Below, one piece after another: positions 1 through 6,185 of a stretch of 15,175 bases of DNA. The notes beneath the pieces are model-generated. The model was not told the origin of the DNA. It did no database searches and saw only the letters and a list, made by a program, of their open reading frames with translations. A program made the position numbers and the translations under genes. Positions within the stretch are counted from its first letter, which is position 1; each line of letters begins with the position of its first letter. This DNA comes from Clostridia bacterium (lineage in GTDB: Bacteria; Bacillota; Clostridia; DUPQ01), in the NCBI GenBank assembly GCA_030592355.1, contig JAUVJE010000032.1, forward strand, positions 1 through 15,175, written 5' to 3'.

Positions 1-1020
1 GAATGGCGCGCACAGGGTGCTTTGGAAGAAGAAATTGCCATGACTGCTTTTGACTGGGACTACGTGCCGGTGGTTAAGTGCGGGGGCAGCACCGATGTTT
101 TCGGGGGTCTTGAACCGCACATAATTGAAGAGAATGAAGAATATATAGTAGAAACGGACAGTTTGGGCAGAAGGATGAAGCTGATGAAAGGCAAGGCCAC
201 TATTCCATTACCGCTGGATTATCCTGTTAAGACGATGGACGACTGGCTGAAAGTAAAGCATCTGTATGAGTTTTCCGAAGCAAGGATTGATAGGCTTCAG
301 TTGGAGAGGGCAATAGCCGAACAGAAGAACGGGACCATGGTTCTTTGCGACATGCCCGGTGGTTTTGATTTGCCCAGGCAGCTTATGGGAGAAGAAGAGC
401 TATGCTACGCATATTTTGAACAACCTGAATTAATTGAGGACATATTAAAAACAGCTGGTGACACATGCATAAAAGTGCTCGATCAAATAAGCGATAAAGT
501 TGTAATTGACCAACTGAGCGTGCATGAGGATATGGCGGGAAAAAGCGGACCGCTTATCGGTCCGACCCAGATTGAAGAATTTGTAAAACCATATTATCTG
601 AAGGTTTGGAATATGCTTAAATCAAAAGGCACCAAGATTTTTTCCCAGGATAGTGATGGTAATATGAACCCTGTTTTGGATATTTTCATTGAGTGCGGTC
701 TTACACAGATGTATCCCATGGAACCGGAGTCCGGTATGGATATTGTAAAGGTGCAAAAAAAATATGGGCAAAAGTTATCTCTAAAAGGTGGGTTGAACAA
801 ATATGTTCTAATGGACAGCAAGGAAGCAATCAGGAAAGAGCTTGAATATAAATTACAGCCGTCCATGCATAATGCAGGTGTTGTTTTTGGAAATGATCAT
901 AGGATTCCAAACGGAACCCCTATAGAGAATTATAGGTATTATGTTGCACTGGGACGGGAACTTCTTGGTATAGAACCATTGACTAAAGATAAAAAAGGTT
1001 GGATGAGACAGGCTTTTTAA
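1..1020 (+). CDS. Uroporphyrinogen decarboxylase (URO-D) family protein, 5'-partial
   Basis: The reading frame is open from the first base of the window (E-W-R-A-Q-G-A precedes the TTG at 22), so the true start lies upstream; at least 339 residues are present. It resembles URO-D-fold proteins, a family that includes heme-pathway HemE and the corrinoid/coenzyme M methyltransferases (MtaA, MtbA). Supporting signs, counted from the TTG at 22, are the HEDMAGKSGP segment near residue 170, the following FVKPYY helix, the QDSDGN segment near 210, a PMEPESGMD turn and a KGGLNK segment. I see no HxC zinc motif like that of MtbA. No heme genes are nearby, and such proteins are often found in sugar or one-carbon contexts, so a role as HemE is unlikely; the substrate cannot be read from the sequence. 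The frame ends at a bidirectional terminator facing rpsT. Confidence 0.85.
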   Translation, partial: EWRAQGALEEEIAMTAFDWDYVPVVKCGGSTDVFGGLEPHIIEENEEYIVETDSLGRRMKLMKGKATIPLPLDYPVKTMDDWLKVKHLYEFSEARIDRLQLERAIAEQKNGTMVLCDMPGGFDLPRQLMGEEELCYAYFEQPELIEDILKTAGDTCIKVLDQISDKVVIDQLSVHEDMAGKSGPLIGPTQIEEFVKPYYLKVWNMLKSKGTKIFSQDSDGNMNPVLDIFIECGLTQMYPMEPESGMDIVKVQKKYGQKLSLKGGLNKYVLMDSKEAIRKELEYKLQPSMHNAGVVFGNDHRIPNGTPIENYRYYVALGRELLGIEPLTKDKKGWMRQAF

Positions 1021-1055
1021 TCAGAGCATGTTCTAATATAAATATATGAATATAC

Positions 1056-1087
1056 AAAAATGAACGGGGTAAACCCCGTTTATTTTT
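1056..1087. terminator. Bidirectional intrinsic terminator between URO-D gene and rpsT
   Basis: An AACGGGG arm (1063-1069) pairs with CCCCGTT (1074-1080) around a TAAA loop. The stem extends outward through one G-U pair into an A-run (1056-1060) that pairs with a T-run (1083-1087). The flanking A and T runs give a U-tail on both strands, so the element can end the rightward URO-D transcript and the leftward rpsT transcript. Confidence 0.88.
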
Positions 1088-1113
1088 AAGTTTCTAAATT
1101 AACAATGGCTCAA

Positions 1114-1374
1114 TTATGCCATTTTGTTAAGTGCATTTACAAGTCTTGATTTATTCCTTGCTGCCTTATTTTTATGTATAAGACCCTTGCTTGCGGCAAC
1201 ATCCAGTGCAACAGTGGCTATTTTGACCTTTTCAGCAGCATCAGCGGCGCTTGATTCAATGGCAAGGCGTGCAGACTTCAGCTGGTTTCTCAATGTTGAT
1301 TTTCTAGAAGAGTTTGCAGCATGCTTTTTATTGTTGGTCTTAACTCTTTTCATTGCTGATTTAATATTAGGCAA
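1114..1374 (-). CDS. rpsT: 30S ribosomal protein S20
   Basis: S20 binds 16S rRNA and helps assemble the 30S subunit. The protein starts LPNIKSAMKRVKTNNKK, matches the family's PNIKSAxKR opening and is rich in Lys, Arg and Ala throughout. I chose the TTG at 1374-1372 as the start. It gives 86 residues, the usual S20 length, and sits 6 bases after a perfect GGAGGTG (1387-1381). An in-frame ATG seven codons upstream (1395) would place that Shine-Dalgarno inside the coding region and add residues not seen in the family. The gene stands alone, with its own promoter and a terminator at 1056-1087. E. coli rpsT is also started by UUG, and that codon matters for autogenous control there. Confidence 0.96.
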   Translation of the reverse strand: MPNIKSAMKRVKTNNKKHAANSSRKSTLRNQLKSARLAIESSAADAAEKVKIATVALDVAASKGLIHKNKAARNKSRLVNALNKMA

Positions 1375-1380
1375 AGTTTT

Positions 1381-1387
1381 CACCTCC
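1381..1387 (-). promoter_or_regulatory. Ribosome binding site that decides the rpsT start
   Basis: GGAGGTG on the minus strand lies 6 bases before the TTG at 1374. It overlaps codons 3-5 of the longer frame that begins with ATG at 1395, which argues against that ATG as the main start. Confidence 0.85.
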
Positions 1388-1408
1388 GGTTTCATTTTTA
1401 GCTAAGTT

Positions 1409-1437
1409 ATTGTACCATGATAAACACTCCAATACAA
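1409..1437 (-). promoter_or_regulatory. Likely rpsT promoter (sigma-A type, extended -10)
   Basis: On the minus strand TGG precedes TACAAT (1414-1409), an extended -10. A weak -35, TTGTAT, lies at 1437-1432 with 17-base spacing. Transcription would start near 1402 and leave a leader of roughly 25-30 bases before the TTG start. Confidence 0.6.
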
Positions 1438-1450
1438 CCCCCAACACCAA

Positions 1451-1472
1451 GTGAAATATAGTTACATTTCAC
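1451..1472. repeat. Inverted repeat, operator-like, between rpsT and pyk
   Basis: GTGAAAT (1451-1457) is mirrored by ATTTCAC (1466-1472) across 8 bases, with partial symmetry inside the spacer. The size suits a dimeric regulator. It sits 14 bases upstream of the rpsT -35 and about 105 bases upstream of the pyk -35. I do not recognise the regulator; the core differs from a CcpA cre site. Confidence 0.4.
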
Positions 1473-1515
1473 ATGTTTTCGAGTGACACCTTCGGATAAT
1501 TATTAAAATTTCGAT

Positions 1516-1533
1516 GAATACCCTTGGGTATTC
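1516..1533. repeat. Perfect 8-base inverted repeat in the rpsT-pyk divergent region
   Basis: GAATACCC (1516-1523) and GGGTATTC (1526-1533) are separated by two T residues, and AAATTT-type runs flank both sides. It is upstream of the pyk promoter and has no proper U-tail, so an operator is more likely than a terminator. Function unknown. Confidence 0.45.
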
Positions 1534-1577
1534 GTAAAAATTTGAGATTAGGAAAAATATGATAGGTAAAGGTCAGG

Positions 1578-1606
1578 TTCATAGGGCAGGTATTATTTGG
1601 TATAAT
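1578..1606 (+). promoter_or_regulatory. Likely pyk promoter (extended -10)
   Basis: A perfect TATAAT (1601-1606) is preceded by TGG (1598-1600), an extended -10. The -35 candidate TTCATA is at 1578-1583, 17 bases away. The predicted start near 1613 leaves a leader of about 50 bases before the GGAGG ribosome site (1651-1655) and the ATG at 1663. Confidence 0.72.
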
Positions 1607-1662
1607 GTAAACAGAAATTTCATTTATTTATTTTACAACATTCTGATACCGGAGGCTTTATT

Positions 1663-3093
1663 ATGAGAAGAACAAAAATTATATGTACAATGGGACCGGC
1701 TACCGAAGGCTTATGCGAAAAGTTGATAAAGAACGGAATGGATGCGGCGCGGTTCAATTTTTCTCATGAAAACCATGAAATTCACGGTAGAAGAATCGAG
1801 GAAATGAAAAAGGCGAGGAAAAAGGTCAATATTCCTATTCCTTTGATTTGCGACACCAAGGGTCCGGAAATGAGGATTGGCGTTGTAAAAAAGAAATTCA
1901 ATCTAAAAAAGGGAACAGAAATAAGAATTGTGACCGCAAATATTGAGGGAGATGAAAAGGCGCTGTCCATAACAAATAAATTGCTTTATAAAAAAGTCGG
2001 ACCCGGTCAGAAGATTTTCATTGACGACGGTAGGATAGAACTTGAAGTTAAAAAAATAGAAGGAAGCAGTATTATATGTAATGTTGTTTCAGGCGGAATG
2101 CTGTCAAGCAGGAAAGGTGTCAATGTGCCGGATTGTGATACAGGGCTTCCGTTCATGACTGAACAGGACATAAAGGATATTGAATTTGCAATTGATCATG
2201 ATTTTGATTATATTGCATTGTCATTTGTACATAATGCTGCTGATATTTACAGAATCCGCGGTATTCTTAAGAAAAAATACCGTGAGGATATAAAAATCAT
2301 AGCTAAAATTGAAAATAAAGAAGCGGTAAAAAATATTGATGAGATAATTGAAGCCTCGGACAGCATAATGATTGCCCGTGGGGATATGGGAATTGAACTG
2401 CCTATCAGCCAGGTTCCCGTCATACAAAAAAGGCTTATCAAAAAATGTTATACCTCGGCAAAGCCTGTAATTGTAGCGACCCAGATGCTTGAAAGTATGA
2501 CAGACAATCCTCTTCCGACAAGAGCAGAAGTATCGGATGTGGCAAATGCAGTATATGACGGAACAAGCGTGGTAATGCTTTCAGGGGAAACTGCTGCAGG
2601 GGATTTTCCCATAAAATCTCTTCAGATGATGGCGAAGGTAATCGAGGAGACAGAAAAAGACATTGATTATGAGATGAGATTTAATATTGAAAATTTTAAA
2701 GACATAGAAAAAAATGCATTAAACATAATAAGCAAAGTTGCGGTAGTTACTGCATTTGAAATAGATGCAAAAGCGATAATTATGCCGACAAGGACAGGTA
2801 GGTCGGCAAGGATGGTATCAAGTTTCAGGCCCAAAAGCCCGATAATTGCAATAACCATGGAACCGACAATTCAGCGTCAGATGAATATGTCATGGAATAT
2901 TAAACCTATACTTAGTGAATTTATTGGCAACCAGAAGGAACTGTTTGAAAGTCTAATGGGAAAAGTTGTTGAAAGCAAAACAGTTAAAAAGGGTGATATT
3001 GTCATTATGATTGCAGGTATTCCCACAGGAAGTTCCGGTAAAACCAATATGATGAAAATCCATAAAATAGGCGATGCAGTTGTAGGAAATTAA
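1663..3093 (+). CDS. pyk: Pyruvate kinase
   Basis: Transfers phosphate from phosphoenolpyruvate to ADP, the last ATP-forming step of glycolysis, in the cytoplasm. The 476 residues cover the N-terminal start MRRTKIICTMGPA, the substrate-binding R30, N32 and S34 in RFNFSH, the TKGPEMR strand at 65-71, and a B domain to about residue 160. The family signature MIARGDMGIE lies at 236-245, with catalytic Lys215 and metal ligands Glu217 and Asp241. VATQM is at 271-275, and the allosteric C-terminal domain runs from about 345. There is no extra PEP-utiliser domain at the C terminus such as Bacillus pyruvate kinases carry. The ATG follows GGAGG by 7 bases. The aldolase gene follows after 87 bases, giving a small glycolytic block. 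All key residues are intact. Confidence 0.97.
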   Translation: MRRTKIICTMGPATEGLCEKLIKNGMDAARFNFSHENHEIHGRRIEEMKKARKKVNIPIPLICDTKGPEMRIGVVKKKFNLKKGTEIRIVTANIEGDEKALSITNKLLYKKVGPGQKIFIDDGRIELEVKKIEGSSIICNVVSGGMLSSRKGVNVPDCDTGLPFMTEQDIKDIEFAIDHDFDYIALSFVHNAADIYRIRGILKKKYREDIKIIAKIENKEAVKNIDEIIEASDSIMIARGDMGIELPISQVPVIQKRLIKKCYTSAKPVIVATQMLESMTDNPLPTRAEVSDVANAVYDGTSVVMLSGETAAGDFPIKSLQMMAKVIEETEKDIDYEMRFNIENFKDIEKNALNIISKVAVVTAFEIDAKAIIMPTRTGRSARMVSSFRPKSPIIAITMEPTIQRQMNMSWNIKPILSEFIGNQKELFESLMGKVVESKTVKKGDIVIMIAGIPTGSSGKTNMMKIHKIGDAVVGN

Positions 3094-3116
3094 TTTAAAG
3101 AGATAATTGTTTTGTC

Positions 3117-3144
3117 TTGATTAATATGGGTTTTCTGATAGAAT
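3117..3144 (+). promoter_or_regulatory. Likely fba promoter
   Basis: TTGATT (3117-3122) and TAGAAT (3139-3144) are spaced by 16 bases, with TGA giving an extended -10. It lies in the 87-base gap after pyk, so the aldolase can be transcribed separately. There is no clear terminator in the gap, so read-through from pyk is also possible. Confidence 0.6.
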
Positions 3145-3180
3145 TAACATGAATAATTTTTTAGTTAGGGGTTTTTATTA

Positions 3181-4119
3181 ATGGCACTTATAACTTCACA
3201 GGAGATGTTTAAGAAAGCTTATGAAGGCGGATATGCAATCGGAGCTTTCAATGTAAACAACATGGAAATAATACAGGGAATAACGGAGGCGGCAAAAGAA
3301 GTAAACGCACCATTGATTCTACAGGTATCGGCAGGTGCGAGGAAATATGCCAAGCATGGCTATCTTATGAAACTTATTGAAGCTGCAATGGAGGACACAG
3401 GACTTCCCATTTGTGTTCACCTTGACCACGGAGACAGCTTTGAAATATGTAAATCTTGTATTGACGGAGGGTTCACCTCAGTTATGATAGACGGTTCGCA
3501 CCATTCTTTTGATAAAAATATTGAAGAAACGAAAAGGGTTGTTGAATATGCACATGCCCATGGTGTTGTTGTTGAAGCTGAACTCGGGCGACTTGCCGGA
3601 GTTGAAGACGATATAAATGTTTCAGCAGAAGACGCATCTTATACAAGACCGGATCAGGTTGAAGAATTTGTTGCCAGAACCGGTGTTTATTCACTTGCAA
3701 TAGAAATCGGAACAAGCCACGGAGCATATAAATTCAAGGGTAAAGCTCAACTGCGTTTTGACATACTTGAAGAAATTCAGAAAAGAATGCCCGGATATCC
3801 CATAGTTTTGCACGGCGCATCATCTGTTATTCCGGAATATGTGGAATTAATCAACAAATACGGCGGGAATATGCCCGGAGCGAAGGGTGTCCCTGAGCAT
3901 ATGTTGAGAAAAGCTGCTGAAATGGCTGTTTGTAAAATCAATATTGACTCAGACCTTAGGCTCGCAATGACTGCAGCAATCAGAGAATCATTTGCTCTTA
4001 ATCCGGATAATTTCGACCCGAGAAAATACCTTGGGCCGGGAAGAGATTTCATCAGGGAAATCGTTAAAAACAAGTTGGTCAACGTACTTGGCTGCGACAA
4101 TACCGCAGACTCATACTAA
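3181..4119 (+). CDS. fba: Class II (zinc) fructose-bisphosphate aldolase
   Basis: Cleaves fructose 1,6-bisphosphate to glyceraldehyde 3-phosphate and dihydroxyacetone phosphate, and runs in reverse for gluconeogenesis. The 312-residue barrel begins with the AFNVNN motif (22-27). It shows HLDHG (80-84) with catalytic Asp82 and zinc ligand His83, Glu134 in VEAELG, His180 in the GTSHGAYKF phosphate/metal loop and His211 in VLHGASS. The NIDSD loop (254-258) matches the phosphate-binding strand. It starts with ATG 9 bases after an AGGGG site. Related class II enzymes such as tagatose-bisphosphate aldolase share this fold, but the pyk neighbour and overall sequence favour Fba. A strong terminator follows directly. 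Confidence 0.95.
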   Translation: MALITSQEMFKKAYEGGYAIGAFNVNNMEIIQGITEAAKEVNAPLILQVSAGARKYAKHGYLMKLIEAAMEDTGLPICVHLDHGDSFEICKSCIDGGFTSVMIDGSHHSFDKNIEETKRVVEYAHAHGVVVEAELGRLAGVEDDINVSAEDASYTRPDQVEEFVARTGVYSLAIEIGTSHGAYKFKGKAQLRFDILEEIQKRMPGYPIVLHGASSVIPEYVELINKYGGNMPGAKGVPEHMLRKAAEMAVCKINIDSDLRLAMTAAIRESFALNPDNFDPRKYLGPGRDFIREIVKNKLVNVLGCDNTADSY

Positions 4120-4128
4120 ACTAAACCA

Positions 4129-4154
4129 AAAGGCCGCTGAAAAGCGGTCTTTTT
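4129..4154 (+). terminator. Intrinsic terminator after fba
   Basis: A GC-rich stem GGCCGCT (4132-4138) pairs with AGCGGTC (4143-4149) across a GAAA tetraloop and is followed at once by TTTTT (4150-4154). Flanking A residues extend the stem. It ends the pyk-fba transcript. Confidence 0.92.
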
Positions 4155-4353
4155 AATAGCGTACCTCAGATCTATTCAAATGTTAAAAAGACCGAGGGAC
4201 GTCATCCGGCGTGTAGGACACCGGTGATGTATTGCAATAATCAAAGAAGCAGGGATGAGAAACATCGCTATTGTCCGTGCGTAAACCAAGATATCGCAGG
4301 TTAATCGATTTCACAGGGAATCATTCTATGATTTTAACAGGAAAGATGGAACA
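4155..4353. other. Intergenic region upstream of the cupin gene, no convincing gene
   Basis: About 200 bases between the fba terminator and the cupin start. It holds a loosely self-complementary stretch near 4201-4230 (CATC...GTGT against ACAC...GATG with a mismatched middle). A TATGAT at 4327-4332 could be a -10 but has no good -35. I recognise no riboswitch or T-box core. Short open stretches lack usable ribosome sites. Confidence 0.4.
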
Positions 4354-4674
4354 ATGAACAACAAAAAAGAACTACAATCCGTTGAAAACCCCAAGGGGAT
4401 TTTCAGAACAACCCTGCAATATACGGATGATGCGATGATATGCCACTTCAACATGAACAAGGGCGCGATGGTGCCTCTGCACAATCATAAAGCTGTCCAG
4501 ATGGGATATATAATAAAGGGCAGTGTGAAATTCATACAGGAAAACGATAATTTTTTTATTGCACAACCCGGATGTTCATATTCTTTTGGCCCATTTGAGT
4601 ACCATGGGGCAGAAGTTTTAGAGGATACGGAATTAATTGAATGTTTCTCGCCGGCAAGGGATGAATACAAATAG
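4354..4674 (+). CDS. Small single-domain cupin protein
   Basis: A 106-residue protein with one conserved cupin barrel. The first cupin motif shows His43 and His45 in LHNHKAVQMGYIIKG, with Gln49 where most cupins have Glu. The second motif supplies His84 in GPFEYHG, so a three-His-plus-Gln metal site is likely. Stand-alone cupins of this size serve as sugar isomerases or epimerases, small-molecule binders or metal enzymes; nothing here settles which. There is no DNA-binding domain. The ATG at 4354 lies 8 bases after AGGAAAG (4339-4345). It faces the radical SAM gene tail to tail and appears to be a single-gene unit. Confidence 0.85.
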   Translation: MNNKKELQSVENPKGIFRTTLQYTDDAMICHFNMNKGAMVPLHNHKAVQMGYIIKGSVKFIQENDNFFIAQPGCSYSFGPFEYHGAEVLEDTELIECFSPARDEYK

Positions 4675-4738
4675 CAGTTCGTCTAATATAGGTGAATCAA
4701 AATAGTAATTTGATAGTGGAAAGAGTTTTCGTGATTGT

Positions 4739-4781
4739 ATTCAGGGCTTGCTGAATGTTCTGATTCCCGGATTATTCAGCA
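4739..4781. repeat. Overlapping inverted repeats between convergent genes
   Basis: TGCTGAAT (4749-4756) is the exact reverse complement of ATTCAGCA (4774-4781). The same CTGAAT can also pair with ATTCAG at 4739-4744, so two hairpins compete. The right arm overlaps the stop codon of the radical SAM gene. Neither strand has a clear U-run, so a terminator role is weak. Confidence 0.4.
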
Positions 4782-5894
4782 ACCCATATTTATACTTTGA
4801 TCTTGCTGGAAAACGACCGTCTGAGAAAATGAACACCTCTTATTCCAGTTCGCACAAGAAGACTGATAACAAGTGCGGCAGGCAGGATTCATTGAAGATT
4901 CATTTACTCGGTTCCTGAAATCGACAAATTCGGGTGTGTTCCATATTCCGCTTTTAAATGCTGTGCCGGCCGCTGGCAATTTCAATAATGTGTTTTTTGA
5001 AGACATGCATGTTCTGATAATGCCGTTGCTGCCTATAAATAAATCCCGCCATGCAAGGTGGCACTGCCGGTGGCTCTCATTTCCAGCCGGATCTTCACCG
5101 GGGATGTGAGGGAGAGACAGCGTAATATTATACATTCCCGCCCTTTCAGCGGCGATTGAGAATATTTCTTTTACCTTTTCGGGAATGTCAAAGAGTGTTT
5201 CGGATTCAAGCTCTTTTGAAAAAGCAGTCATATAAACACCCTTGACTTCTTCGATTCCAAGGTCAGCCGCAAGGGTTACCATATCGGGGAAACGATCCAG
5301 ATTGCTCTTCATCAGGGTTGTTACAGTATTGATATATGGTTTGACAGGAGCAAAATATCTTCTTACAACGAATTCGCGCATATTGTTGATTATTTTATTG
5401 AAATCAGCGCCTTTTCTGATAATGTCATTGGTCTTTGCGTCAGGTCCGTCAAGACTCACAGCTAAAATATTAACTCCATATTCGAAAATCCACGGAGACA
5501 TCATATCAAGGTTGACACCATTGGTCAGAATATATTTTTTTATCGGATATTGATTGGCAAATTCAAGAAATTTATGAAAATCAGGATGAACCGAAGGTTC
5601 GCCCCAGCCCATTAAAGTGATTTCTTCAGCATATTTAAAAATAGGTTCAATGATTTTCAACCATTCAGTATTAAAAAAATGAGGGATGAAATTTACATGA
5701 TTCCGTCCGCACATGACACATTCCAGATTGCATGTGTTTGTAAGTTCAAGTACAATCCTCCGAGGGTAAGATTCCAAAATGCTCTTGCCTTCTTCGGATT
5801 CTGTGATATTCAACCTGCTGTTTTCTTTTTGCAATTCGGTCAGAGACGAATAGTGAAACAGATTTTTTGTGTCAATTCTCTTTATTTTTTCCAT
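4776..5894 (-). CDS. Radical SAM protein with SPASM-type C-terminal cluster domain
   Basis: A 372-residue enzyme that should cleave S-adenosylmethionine to start radical chemistry. The core [4Fe-4S] ligands are Cys55, Cys59 and Cys62 in CNLECVMC; the SAM-binding GGEP-like motif is GWGEP (96-100), and the SLDGP strand is at 147-151. The C-terminal part has the SPASM pattern: Cys278, then G-x4-Cys296, a gap, then Cys339, Cys342, Cys347 and Cys354, enough for auxiliary clusters. Relatives modify peptides, sugars or cyclitols (for example BtrN-like dehydrogenation). No precursor peptide gene is visible, while sugar-related genes surround it, so a sugar-type substrate is my inference. The start overlaps the end of the upstream gene fragment by 13 bases with only a weak ribosome site, suggesting translation was coupled to that gene when it was whole. 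Confidence 0.88.
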   Translation of the reverse strand: MEKIKRIDTKNLFHYSSLTELQKENSRLNITESEEGKSILESYPRRIVLELTNTCNLECVMCGRNHVNFIPHFFNTEWLKIIEPIFKYAEEITLMGWGEPSVHPDFHKFLEFANQYPIKKYILTNGVNLDMMSPWIFEYGVNILAVSLDGPDAKTNDIIRKGADFNKIINNMREFVVRRYFAPVKPYINTVTTLMKSNLDRFPDMVTLAADLGIEEVKGVYMTAFSKELESETLFDIPEKVKEIFSIAAERAGMYNITLSLPHIPGEDPAGNESHRQCHLAWRDLFIGSNGIIRTCMSSKNTLLKLPAAGTAFKSGIWNTPEFVDFRNRVNESSMNPACRTCYQSSCANWNKRCSFSQTVVFQQDQSINMGC

Positions 5895-6121
5895 ATTTCC
5901 CAGTATGCCTTCCCTTGCTGATATATTTCAAAAATATTTTCGTATTCTTTACGGGTGTTGATGCCGTCCCAGTTTCCTTTATGTTCATATACATTTATTT
6001 CATTATCAGAGGCTAATTGCGAAATTACATCAGTTTTGAGCTCGCTCGGGTAGCCGGAAATATAGTCAAGGAATTCAGGTCTAAACATAATAAAATCTGC
6101 ATTGATGAAAATGTTGCGCAT
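5882..6121 (-). pseudogene. C-terminal fragment of a glucose-1-phosphate cytidylyltransferase-like enzyme
   Basis: Only 79 residues remain. INADFIMFRPEFLDYI resembles the INGGFxVFEPEvlDYI segment late in RfbF-type sugar-1-phosphate cytidylyltransferases. The end, with VYEHKGNWDGINTRKEY and then a GKAYWEIW tail, matches the family's HxGfWqxmDTlrD...GkapWkvW ending. The nucleotide-binding N-terminal two thirds, including the GGxGTRL loop, are absent. The frame can restart at an ATG (6121), but no ribosome site stands there and the product could not be active. It follows, out of frame, a short leader that looks like the start of another gene, and it overlaps the radical SAM start. The family match is from motif memory, not a search. 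Confidence 0.65.
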
Positions 6122-6176
6122 TTCGTGTTATTGGGAATAAGTCGTCAAATAGTTTTTCAAGCTGGTTTTTATCCAT
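6081..6176 (-). pseudogene. N-terminal remnant resembling a DUF4910-type aminopeptidase
   Basis: An ATG at 6176 sits 9 bases after the zinc dehydrogenase stop, with AGGA 7 bases before it, a normal start in an operon. Its first 18 codons read MDKNQLEKLFDDLFPITR, like the LFPIxRSITGxG opening of DUF4910 (DUF2172-related) proteins common in glycan clusters. The frame then turns into unrelated sequence and stops at 6081, while the next frame becomes the cytidylyltransferase tail. The join lies close to 6115-6125. The assignment rests on a short match, so the family is tentative; the presence of a broken gene start is firmer. Confidence 0.45.
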
Positions 6177-6185
6177 CGTCAAATC

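Noticed and set aside
1124..1405. A 93-codon open frame on the + strand opposite rpsT
   Set aside because: It is the mirror of the S20 gene. The minus strand carries the recognisable family protein, ribosome site, promoter and terminator.
1516..1533. Terminator for a transcript running from rpsT or toward pyk
   Set aside because: A two-base loop is too tight for an 8-pair RNA hairpin, no U-run follows on either strand, and it lies upstream of both genes.
4230..4307. Possible short Cys-containing peptide (MYCNNQRSRDEKHRYCPC...) upstream of the cupin
   Set aside because: Only 25 codons, no proper ribosome site, no recognised family, and the same open stretch continues upstream without a start.
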